Shown here: positions 19,001 to 25,394 of the stretch, piece by piece
Position numbering within the stretch: the first letter of the stretch is position 1
Layout: every line of letters starts with the position of its first letter
From: DAOSXA01 sp964526835
GTDB lineage: Bacteria > Zixibacteria > MSB-5A5 > GN15 > FEB-12
DNA length: 64,000 bases
Direction: 5' to 3'
Assembly (NCBI GenBank): GCA_964526835.1
Contig: CAZGMK010000012.1
Location: 16,771 to 80,770, forward strand
Program-made: the position numbers and the translations under genes
Notes under the pieces: model-generated
Told to the model about the DNA's origin: nothing
Databases searched by the model: none
What the model saw: only the letters and a program-made list of their open reading frames with translations

Positions 19001-19648
19001 CCAGGGATTGTCCACCCGGGCGGCTACTTGCTCTTCGTCAGACAGGTGGCCGCGGTACAGTGCGGAGTATGCGCCGGTACTGGCGGTGTTGATCGTTACG
19101 GTCAGGCGCGGGAAATAGAGCAACTCGCCTGAAGCCGGGAAATACTGGGTCGGATAGAGACGCAACACCAGAATCGAGTAACCGCGGAAGCTGTGCACAC
19201 CGACCTGCTGAACCAGGTCCGAAGGGTAAGGCTGGTTCGACTGGTATATCAGCGGATCGGGTTCAACTGTCGGCCGGGTTCCCGGCAGGGCGCTTAGTTT
19301 GATTGGCCTGAGAGCCGGCTCGACCTCGTAGTTCTTGCCCAGAGACTCCACCTCGGGTGCTTCGATTGCTACGTCCGAGACCTCGGCGCCATACGGAAGC
19401 AGCACGTACGCGCCGTATACTGGCAGCAACGGTTCGCCCGCCACCGCGCTGCTGGGCACATCAGGCATGATTATCCGATCCCAGGTGCTGCCGTCAAGGT
19501 CAACAGAACGCACGGACGGCCGCTCGAAGGAATACTCAAGCGTTACCGACTCGGCTGCTGCCGATGTCCCGATCAGTGTCAGGCATGCGAGCAGGATCAG
19601 AAAGGCGGTGAATGGAGGAAAGGCTCTTTCTCTTTGGCGTTTGGTCAT
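16058..19648 (-). CDS. Secreted C25 (gingipain-like) protease with TSP3 repeats and dockerin
   Basis: A 1196-aa exported protein. The signal peptide is at residues 1-32. A propeptide-like beta region runs to about 225. The C25 cysteine peptidase domain at about 230-610 has His473 (LGHGS) and Cys504 (SQTCLAG), the expected catalytic dyad. An Ig-like segment follows, then a jelly-roll domain (about 720-890), nine calcium-binding thrombospondin type 3 repeats (908-1114) and two dockerin-like repeats (about 1121-1190). GGAG nine bases before the ATG supports the start. Gingipain relatives are secreted endopeptidases, in Bacteroidetes by type IX secretion; here the C-terminus is dockerin-like, not a T9SS sorting domain, so the export or anchoring route is unclear. 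Confidence 0.9.
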   Translation of the reverse strand: MTKRQRERAFPPFTAFLILLACLTLIGTSAAAESVTLEYSFERPSVRSVDLDGSTWDRIIMPDVPSSAVAGEPLLPVYGAYVLLPYGAEVSDVAIEAPEVESLGKNYEVEPALRPIKLSALPGTRPTVEPDPLIYQSNQPYPSDLVQQVGVHSFRGYSILVLRLYPTQYFPASGELLYFPRLTVTINTASTGAYSALYRGHLSDEEQVAARVDNPWDVGTYAAAPKRGARAYDMLIITTSSLAPSFQPLKDYHDTTGILTEIHTTSQIGSSNPDDIRAYISDRYIQDGISYVLIGADDDIIPAKNLYVRSWEGSGAEVEYNMPGDIYFACLDGTWNSDGDSYWGEPTDGIGGSDVDLVAEVYVGRASVGNTTEADRFVDKTLQYLTTNSAYLQGILMVGEHLGFGGESEYAANTLNELVDGASSHGYTTVGIPSDMYSIDSIYDRSWAGNDWPVSELTTRVNGGLHVLNHLGHGSPDYAMKLYNSDVLSSLTNSDHCLVYSQTCLAGHFDGTDCWAETINIKTDAGAFAVVMNARYGWGTYNSTDGPSQRFNREFWDAIFNPSEAKTQIGIANQDSKEDNLYRINDDCMRWCYYELNLFGDPTVSFKGVNAIAFSYPNGIPATVLPDQTNSFDVVVSGVGDGIPLSGSGMLHYSINGGSWDSTYMTEGFPNEYTAELPAITCDDIIEFYVSAEESSTGRANDPDPSSPHLAIPATSVVDVFSDDFETDQGWTVYGDASDGQWERGVPVGGGDRGDPPTDYDGSGSCYLTDNVDGDSDIDGGHTNLVSPTIDMSAGDAVISYARWYSNNFGADPNNDVFNIYISNDNGSSWTLVEAVGPIYQANGGWFEHSFTVSDFVAPTSQVKMRFDASDLGSGSVVEAAVDAFSVTRIECEGNPDSDGDGIPNVSDNCPNTYNPDQQDLDSDGVGDVCDNCPTVANADQSDLDGDGVGDACDNCADVANPGQADADGDDVGDVCDNCPDVANADQVDVDGDNIGDPCDNCPTVANVDQADADSDEIGDACDNCPDVVNADQADADGDSIGDPCDNCPNIANTDQSDLDDDGVGDLCDNCPEIANADQSDQDSDGVGDLCDNCPETANPDQVDSDGDGVGDACESCCELRGDVDHNGVGPDVADMVYLVTYMFSEGPQPPCEEPEGSGYYSEADVDGNATGPDIADLIYLTAYMFQSGPPPVACP
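16307..16927 (-). repeat. Nine tandem 69-bp repeats encoding TSP3 units
   Basis: Nine consecutive 23-codon units within the protease gene, each of the form DNCPxxxNxDQxDxDxDxxGDxC. The DNA copies are diverged but in perfect register, typical of repeat arrays that expand and contract by recombination. Confidence 0.9.
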
Positions 19649-20132
19649 TTGCTCCGCTCCAATCTCTCACTTTGGTTTTAGGGTGCGTGTTGCGATTTCC
19701 CGAGTCCGAGAGACGACTGTCTGGACCCCGATGCCGGCGCTCTCTTTGCCCTGCTCATGTCGAGTCGGCGCGTCAGGGCGCCTGCAATCAGCGAAACAAA
19801 ACGGGGTAATTCAGACATCATACCGAGGAGACTTGTTGCTCGAATACCGAGTATCGTCATGGACTCACCTCTCCAATATAGGTCGTATGGGCTGAATTTC
19901 AAAGCACAAAGTGCTTCACCCCCGGGCGTTTAGGCCCTTCATATGGCCTGTCTCAATATTCACCCGGAAGTCAGACGAAAGAGCCCGGATTACTGCAAGT
20001 GTGTCGGCAGCTGCGGCCGCGGAGCATTATGTGGATACTACGATCCACTTGTTGCTGACGCGGCGCGATTCGTACCATATATTGCTGAGCAATTCGGTCG
20101 GGCGGCATATCCGATCGGAAAGATGTGACTAT
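19649..20132. other. Divergent region between protease and sigma-54 activator genes
   Basis: 484 bp between two divergently transcribed genes. The left half contains a possible 60-codon reading frame. A short hairpin AAGCAC-aaa-GTGCTT lies at 19902-19916. No clear -35/-10 pair or -24/-12 element was recognised for either gene. Confidence 0.4.
19678..19860 (-). CDS. Possible 60-aa small protein upstream of the protease
   Basis: An ATG at 19860 is preceded by GGAGAGGTGA, a good ribosome-binding site. The frame encodes 60 residues with a short hydrophobic patch (LPRFVSLIAGAL) and a basic Ser/Lys/Arg-rich tail. It ends 29 bp before the C25 protease start on the same strand. It resembles no known family to my eye. 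It could be a leader peptide, a small partner, or a chance open frame; the composition does not settle this. Confidence 0.3.
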   Translation of the reverse strand: MTILGIRATSLLGMMSELPRFVSLIAGALTRRLDMSRAKRAPASGSRQSSLGLGKSQHAP

Positions 20133-21488
20133 ATGACCAAGACGCCGAAAGACCTGCGCTTCTTCCAAGTGATACTTAACTCCGTGGCCGATGGTGTCTT
20201 CACCGTCGACAGCGAACGCGTGATAACCAGTTTCAATAGGGCCGCCGAGAGAATAACAGGAATCCCGGCCGCCCGGGCGATAGGTAGACAATGCTACGAC
20301 ATCTTTCATTCCGACATCTGCCAGAACTGTCCATTGCGGGCCACGCTGAGGACCGGTCAGGAGGAAGTCGATCGCCGGGTTAACATTATCAATGTTCATG
20401 GCGATACGGTTCCTGTTAGTATTTCGACGGCAGTGTTGCGGGACGATGATGATGTCGTGCTGGGGGCGGTAGAGACTTTCCGCGACCTGTCGGCTATCGA
20501 GGAGCTTCGCAAGGAACTCGACAGGAACTACTCCTTCGAGGACATTATCTCCAAAAGTCCGCGTATCCTTCGCCTGTTCACAATCCTGCCGGACATCGCC
20601 GACAGCGAAAGCACCGTACTCATCCAGGGGCCCTCGGGTTCGGGCAAAGAGCTGTTTGCCCGCGCCATCCACAATATCAGTCCGAGAAAAAAGAACCCCT
20701 GTGTCGTCATCAACTGCGGGACCCTTCCGGCGCAGTTGTTTGAATCGGAGTTGTTCGGTTATGTCAAGGGAGCCTTCACCGACGCCAGGAAGGACAAACC
20801 CGGCAGGATATCGATGGCCGAGGGTGGAACTGTCTTCTTCGACGAGATAGCCGAACTCCCCATGTCAACGCAAGTCAAGCTGCTGCGGCTGATTCAGGAG
20901 CGCGAGTATGAACCGGTTGGCTCCACTCGCGTCGCCAGGGCCGATATCCGCATTGTGGCAGCCACCAACCAGTCTCTGAAGAAGATGGTGGCGCAGGGCA
21001 AATTCCGCGACGACCTTTACTTCCGGCTGGCCGTTGTAAAAGTGGAGTTACCATCGCTACGCGAACGCCGGGAGGATATCCCATATCTGGTTGACCATTT
21101 TATCCGACGGTTCAACTCCCGCCGCGGCAAGAATATCGTCAGCGTCAGCCCGGCAGTAATGAAGATACTGATGAATCACGATTTCCCCGGAAATGTACGC
21201 GAGCTGGAGAACATCATCGAATATGGCTTCGTTGTTTGTCACGGTTCGGTTATTGAGCCCGAACACCTGCCGGCCGAACTGACCGGTGAGGTTGATGCCA
21301 CCGGATCCCGACCACCGCTGCAATCCGCCCCTGTGCCTCCCGAAAAAACAGACCCGCGGAGTCGCCTGATACAGGCCCTGCGGCAGGCGGGGGGGAGGGT
21401 CAGCGAGGCGGCAAGGGTACTGGGCATTCATCGCACCACGCTCTGGCGTCAACTCAAGAAGCACGATATCGATCCCGGCAACATATAG
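20133..21488 (+). CDS. PAS - sigma-54 activator (bEBP)
   Basis: A 451-aa enhancer-binding protein. An N-terminal PAS domain (residues 8-125) bears a cysteine cluster C-x8-C-x2-C (CYDIFHSDICQNC). An AAA+ domain has Walker A GPSGSGKE and Walker B VFFDEIAEL. The sigma-54 contact loop reads GAFTDA, not the canonical GAFTGA. A Fis-type helix-turn-helix ends the protein (GGRVSEAARVLGIHRTTLWRQLKKH). The ATG at 20133 is used because the PAS fold starts a few residues later; a longer upstream frame lacks family similarity. It lies just upstream of the NifX/Hdr-like operon and the GTTGCA palindromes, and probably controls them. The signal is unknown; redox or metal sensing via the PAS cysteines is inferred. 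Confidence 0.9.
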   Translation: MTKTPKDLRFFQVILNSVADGVFTVDSERVITSFNRAAERITGIPAARAIGRQCYDIFHSDICQNCPLRATLRTGQEEVDRRVNIINVHGDTVPVSISTAVLRDDDDVVLGAVETFRDLSAIEELRKELDRNYSFEDIISKSPRILRLFTILPDIADSESTVLIQGPSGSGKELFARAIHNISPRKKNPCVVINCGTLPAQLFESELFGYVKGAFTDARKDKPGRISMAEGGTVFFDEIAELPMSTQVKLLRLIQEREYEPVGSTRVARADIRIVAATNQSLKKMVAQGKFRDDLYFRLAVVKVELPSLRERREDIPYLVDHFIRRFNSRRGKNIVSVSPAVMKILMNHDFPGNVRELENIIEYGFVVCHGSVIEPEHLPAELTGEVDATGSRPPLQSAPVPPEKTDPRSRLIQALRQAGGRVSEAARVLGIHRTTLWRQLKKHDIDPGNI

Positions 21489-21514
21489 ACTCGCTATCCA
21501 CTTCGCGCGCTGGC

Positions 21515-21558
21515 GTTGCAATTGTTGCATGTGCAACGATAGTATGTTGCATTGCAAC
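21515..21558. promoter_or_regulatory. Tandem GTTGCA/TGCAAC palindromes
   Basis: Two near-identical dyads, GTTGCA-N2-TGCAAC (21524-21537) and GTTGCA-N1-TGCAAC (21546-21558), have centres about 21 bp apart, two helical turns. An extra GTTGCA half-site is at 21515. This is what an enhancer for a Fis-type activator looks like. They sit between the activator gene and the NifX-like/Hdr-like operon. No convincing -24/-12 element was found nearby. Confidence 0.55.
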
Positions 21559-21670
21559 ATTGGCGACGCAACCCATCGGCGCCCGTACGCCCATCGAATT
21601 TATTGCAATACAATAGTTTAGGTTAATACCTGAGTCTTCGGCATCGCGCTTGATACTCTCTGTGGGAAGG

Positions 21671-22477
21671 ATGCAAGCGAGAGTTGCGATACCAAAGATG
21701 GATGCGCATGTGGCCCCCCGGTTCGAGACTGCTGAATCCATTGTCATCTGCACCGTTGTCGAGAGTCACGTCATCGATTCGGAGACTCAACCGTGCTCTG
21801 GTTGCGAAGGCTTCAGTCGGGTGCGTCTCCTGCGCGAGCACCAGGTCGATACCGTGATCTGCAACGGGATCAGGTCTCTGTATCGCAATGTGCTGCGATC
21901 ATTGGACGTGGTGGTTATCGACGGAGTGTCCATGACCATAGATGCGGCCCTGGATGAATTCGTCGTCGGCGGGCTCAGGTCCTTGGCAATCGGCGATGCC
22001 GACCAGGGGATGGAATGTGAACAACCCCATGAGGATCTCATTTGCTGGGCCGGGGGCCTTCTGGCTTCCTGCGGCTGGCAAGTCAGAGCAGCCGGATCGG
22101 GGGCCCCGTTTGCGGTCGACCTCACCGGGTCAATCGAATGCCCCGTGTGCAGAAGGCCCATCCGGGTGGCCGTCTGCTGCGGCGCCCATATCTATCGGTG
22201 CGATCGCGAGATTCGCGAGTTTCACTACGCCACCATGAACGACTTCCATGCGCGTCTGTACGTACATCCAGCCAATCAACGACTGCTGGAGTGTTGTCGT
22301 TCTTTCGGTATTCAACTGGTCGATCCCGGCAGTTATTTGGTCAGGGCCGGGGGAGCCCGATCCGACCAGGCGCCGCCCCTCGCGGTCGCCGTCGTGGGCC
22401 ACGACCGATTGCAGCCCTTTGAACCCGAAGCAGATAACGAGCACCCTCACTCTAATGACAAACGAGAAAGAGGATGA
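21671..22477 (+). CDS. NifX/NafY-like domain protein with C-terminal CxxC region
   Basis: A 268-aa protein. Residues 1-110 form a dinitrogenase iron-molybdenum cofactor biosynthesis (NifX/NafY-like) domain, with the typical opening VAIPKMDAHVAPRFETA and a glycine-poor binding loop. The C-terminal half adds a zinc-ribbon-like piece (CPVCRRPIRVAVCC). Relatives bind metal-sulfur clusters, for example the Mo-Cu orange protein. The ATG at 21671 matches the family start, although the purine-rich site abuts it; TTG 21650 is an alternative. Its stop overlaps the next gene's start, so it is translationally coupled to the Hdr-like subunit and probably serves that complex. Confidence 0.75.
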   Translation: MQARVAIPKMDAHVAPRFETAESIVICTVVESHVIDSETQPCSGCEGFSRVRLLREHQVDTVICNGIRSLYRNVLRSLDVVVIDGVSMTIDAALDEFVVGGLRSLAIGDADQGMECEQPHEDLICWAGGLLASCGWQVRAAGSGAPFAVDLTGSIECPVCRRPIRVAVCCGAHIYRCDREIREFHYATMNDFHARLYVHPANQRLLECCRSFGIQLVDPGSYLVRAGGARSDQAPPLAVAVVGHDRLQPFEPEADNEHPHSNDKRERG

Positions 22478-23931
22478 TGAGAACCACGGTTATATCGGAA
22501 GAGGAACGGCAGAAGGCGTTCGCCAATGTCAAAAAGGCCGAGGTGATTCAGCGCCAGCGACTCGACGTTCGCTATCACGTCGAGGACCACGACGTGGAAG
22601 ACAGGCCGAAAGCCTTCCTGGAGGCCTTCGCGGCTATTCTTCGCCATACCAACTATCGCTTCGCCATGGAGCATTTCGTACGGGTATCGGCCAAATGCGC
22701 GCGTTGTTCGGTGCAATGCCCCGTGTACCTGGCGACTGGTGACGTCAAGGACATTCCGTGTTATCGGTCCGAGTTGTTGCTGTCGGTCTACCGGCGCCAT
22801 TTCACCGTGGCCGGTTCCCTGGCCGGACGGCTTAGCGGTGCTGAGGGCCTCACCGACGAGAAGGTCAAGGAAATGGCCGAGTCGTTCTGGAATTGTACAG
22901 CCTGTCGTCGATGTACTCTCGAATGTCCGGTTGGAATCGACCACGCCCTGATCACCCACCTGGGGCGATTCATCTTAAGCGAGATCGGTCTGGCGCCGAG
23001 GGCGCTGGTGGTCAGTACGCGCGAACAACTCGAAGGCAATACCGGCAATACGTCGGCGGTGCCGGTCCCGGCTCTAACCGACACGCTTGAGTTCCTTGAA
23101 GAGGACATGGCAGAGGAGCTGGGGATCCAGATCAAGTTCCCGCTTGATATCGAGGGCGCCGAATACCTGTTCACACCGGCTGTGTCCGATTTCCTCATGG
23201 AAGCCGAAACGCTGATGGGCATTGCGGCCGTGTTTACGGCAACCGGCGGGTCATGGACCATCAGCACCAACTACTTCGATGCCATCAACTACGGGCTATT
23301 CTACAGCGACCGGATACTGGAGCGCGTGATTCGCAAGCTGTACGCCGAAACCGAGCGCCTGAACACGAAAGCCATCCTGATCGGTGAATGCGGACATGCC
23401 TCGCGCACCGCCAAGTACTATGTGCCGGTTCATTGCGGCGGCAGTGAGGCCAGGCCGGTCTTCAACATCATGGAGTACACCCACAGGATGTACCGGGAAG
23501 GTCGGCTGAAGCTCAACCCCAACGCCATTACGGAGACAGTGACGTATCACGATCCCTGCAACATCGCCCGCCAGGGATGGATAGTCGATCAGCCCCGCGA
23601 GCTGATCCGAGCGTTCTGCCCGAATTTCGTAGAGATGACCCCCAATCGCCGGGAGAATATCTGCTGCGGAGGCGGTGGCGGCACTGTCTCGATTGATGAG
23701 ATAAGGCCCTACCGTACCATGGTCGGCGGCAAGGCTAAGGCCGATCAGATTCGGGCCACGGGGGCAAAATACCTGATCGCTCCGTGCGCCAACTGCAAGA
23801 AGCAACTGCGTGAACTGGTGGAAGACCAGGGGATCGACTGCGAAGTAGTCGGTCTGCATGACCTGATCTACAAGGCGATCGTTTTCGACAGCGAAGCAAG
23901 AATGAAACGAACGACTGAAAAGGAAGGATAG
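22474..23931 (+). CDS. DsrK/HdrD-like iron-sulfur protein
   Basis: A 485-aa cytoplasmic electron-transfer subunit. Two 4Fe-4S motifs lie at C75-x2-C78-x3-C82 with C96, and C141-x2-C144-x2-C147-x3-C151P. A CCG domain follows (C362, C397-C398, C438-x2-C441), the site that binds the special cluster reducing disulfides in heterodisulfide reductase. In DsrMKJOP and Hme complexes this subunit pairs with a NarI-like cytochrome b and acts on a thiol/disulfide such as DsrC. The start ATG overlaps the upstream stop; two tandem ATGs are possible. It heads the membrane complex genes. No DsrC or sulfite reductase is in the window, so the physiological disulfide is unknown. Confidence 0.9.
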   Translation: MMRTTVISEEERQKAFANVKKAEVIQRQRLDVRYHVEDHDVEDRPKAFLEAFAAILRHTNYRFAMEHFVRVSAKCARCSVQCPVYLATGDVKDIPCYRSELLLSVYRRHFTVAGSLAGRLSGAEGLTDEKVKEMAESFWNCTACRRCTLECPVGIDHALITHLGRFILSEIGLAPRALVVSTREQLEGNTGNTSAVPVPALTDTLEFLEEDMAEELGIQIKFPLDIEGAEYLFTPAVSDFLMEAETLMGIAAVFTATGGSWTISTNYFDAINYGLFYSDRILERVIRKLYAETERLNTKAILIGECGHASRTAKYYVPVHCGGSEARPVFNIMEYTHRMYREGRLKLNPNAITETVTYHDPCNIARQGWIVDQPRELIRAFCPNFVEMTPNRRENICCGGGGGTVSIDEIRPYRTMVGGKAKADQIRATGAKYLIAPCANCKKQLRELVEDQGIDCEVVGLHDLIYKAIVFDSEARMKRTTEKEG

Positions 23932-23934
23932 ACT

Positions 23935-24639
23935 GTGGATTCGGCAATCGAATTCGCCAAGGGACCCTTGTTTCGCCTGACCTTCGGCATAATGATACTG
24001 GGGCTGGCGAGGCTGATAATCACCGACATCTGGAACGCCGTCGAGGCCTGGCGCCGGGCGGGAGACAAGAGGCTGGCCTGGAAGGACGCTATAACCAGGA
24101 CTATCGGCTGGCTGTTTCCGGTCAGGAGAGCGTTTACGCGGCGACCGATTTACAGCCTCCTGTCGATCGTCTTTCACATAGGCCTGATCCTTGTACCCAT
24201 CTTCCTCCTGGCCCATATCCAGTTGTGGCGGGAGAGCATCGGCGTATCCTGGTGGAGCCTGCCTCATTTCTGGGCCGATCTGCTGACCATCACGACCATC
24301 GCGGCCGGTGTCGCTCTCCTCGTTGGCCGTCTGGTGGTGCGCGGCGCCAGGGCTCTGAGCCGGACCCAGGACTACCTGTGGCCGGTGCTTCTGGTAATCC
24401 CCTTTATCACCGGTTACGCCTGCTCCAATCTGGCCATGGCGCCGGCGACCTATCAGGTGTTCATGCTCGGGCATCTGCTTTCGGGTGAACTGATCTTTGT
24501 GCTCATCCCGTTCACCAAGGTCGCACACTGCGTCTTGATGCCATTCTCGCAGTTCATAATCGTGCTTGCCTGGAAATTCCCGGCGCGAGTCGATGAGAAT
24601 ATCTGCACCACCCTGAACAAGAAAGGAGCCCCGGTGTGA
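23935..24639 (+). CDS. DsrM/NarI-like membrane cytochrome b
   Basis: A 234-aa integral membrane protein with about five to six hydrophobic segments and histidines in them (IVFHIGLILVPIFLLAHI; VFMLGHLL; FTKVAHCVLMP), the pattern of NarI-family diheme cytochromes b that exchange electrons with quinones. It starts with GTG, with AGGAAGGA upstream, three bases after the DsrK-like stop. It is the expected membrane partner of the DsrK-like subunit. Its last codons overlap the next gene. Confidence 0.85.
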   Translation: MDSAIEFAKGPLFRLTFGIMILGLARLIITDIWNAVEAWRRAGDKRLAWKDAITRTIGWLFPVRRAFTRRPIYSLLSIVFHIGLILVPIFLLAHIQLWRESIGVSWWSLPHFWADLLTITTIAAGVALLVGRLVVRGARALSRTQDYLWPVLLVIPFITGYACSNLAMAPATYQVFMLGHLLSGELIFVLIPFTKVAHCVLMPFSQFIIVLAWKFPARVDENICTTLNKKGAPV

Positions 24640-25391
24640 AGGCGATTCTCACCGACATCACGAAGTGCATCGGCTGCTTTGAATGCGTGGTTGCGTGCAA
24701 GAAAGACAATAACCTGGAAAGCGATGTCCCGCGTAACTGGCATCGTAACGATGGCTTGTCGGCGCTCAACTGGACTTCGATCATTCAGCGTTCGGATGAT
24801 CACTACGTGCGAAAGCAGTGCCGCCACTGCATAGATCCGGCCTGTGTGTCGGCCTGTCCGGTCGGCGCCCTGGTGAAGCGCGATGACGGTCCGGTGACTT
24901 ACGATTCCTCCAAGTGCATCGGATGTCGCTATTGCATGATAGCCTGTCCGTACGGGATACCTCGCTATGACTGGGACCGGGCCGTGCCCTATATCCGCAA
25001 ATGCGGCTTCTGTTTCGACCGCATCGCCGAAGGCCGTCAACCCGCCTGCACTGAAGCCTGTCCCGAGAAGGCGACAATATTCGGTGATCGCGATGAGATG
25101 CTGGCCGAAGCGCACCGCCGAATAGAGTCCGGCAACGGCAAGTACATCAACAAGGTCTACGGGGAGCATGATGTCGGCGGGACCTGCGTGCTCTACATCT
25201 CGGATATTCCACTGGACTTCCTGACTTACCCGAAACGGGATATCCGAACTCCACTGCCGCAGACCACTGAGTTGGCCATGCATGCGGTGCCTCCGGCATT
25301 CGTTGGCATGGGCGCCGTAATGGGTGGTTTGTACTGGTTTTTCCGTCGCAAGGAGAAGGTCCGCCGTGAAGAAAGCAAGGACGAGGAGTAG
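24636..25391 (+). CDS. DsrO/HybA-like ferredoxin subunit with membrane anchor
   Basis: A 251-aa protein of the four-cluster ferredoxin family. Cysteine groups occur at the N-terminus (CIGCFECVVAC), then CRHCIDPACVSACP, CIGCRYCMIACP and CGFCFD...ACTEACP. A single C-terminal hydrophobic helix (PPAFVGMGAVMGGLYWFF) anchors it. No Tat or Sec signal is seen at the N-terminus, unlike many periplasmic DsrO proteins, so the cluster domain may face the cytoplasm. Start GTG overlaps the upstream stop, with GAAAGGAG before it. It links the membrane HybB-like subunit to the other electron carriers. Confidence 0.9.
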   Translation: MKAILTDITKCIGCFECVVACKKDNNLESDVPRNWHRNDGLSALNWTSIIQRSDDHYVRKQCRHCIDPACVSACPVGALVKRDDGPVTYDSSKCIGCRYCMIACPYGIPRYDWDRAVPYIRKCGFCFDRIAEGRQPACTEACPEKATIFGDRDEMLAEAHRRIESGNGKYINKVYGEHDVGGTCVLYISDIPLDFLTYPKRDIRTPLPQTTELAMHAVPPAFVGMGAVMGGLYWFFRRKEKVRREESKDEE

Positions 25392-25394
25392 GGT

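Noticed and set aside
21639..21655. CGGCATCGCGCTTGATA as a sigma-54 promoter for the NifX/Hdr-like operon
   Set aside because: The essential -12 GC is GA, and the predicted start would leave almost no leader before the ATG at 21671.
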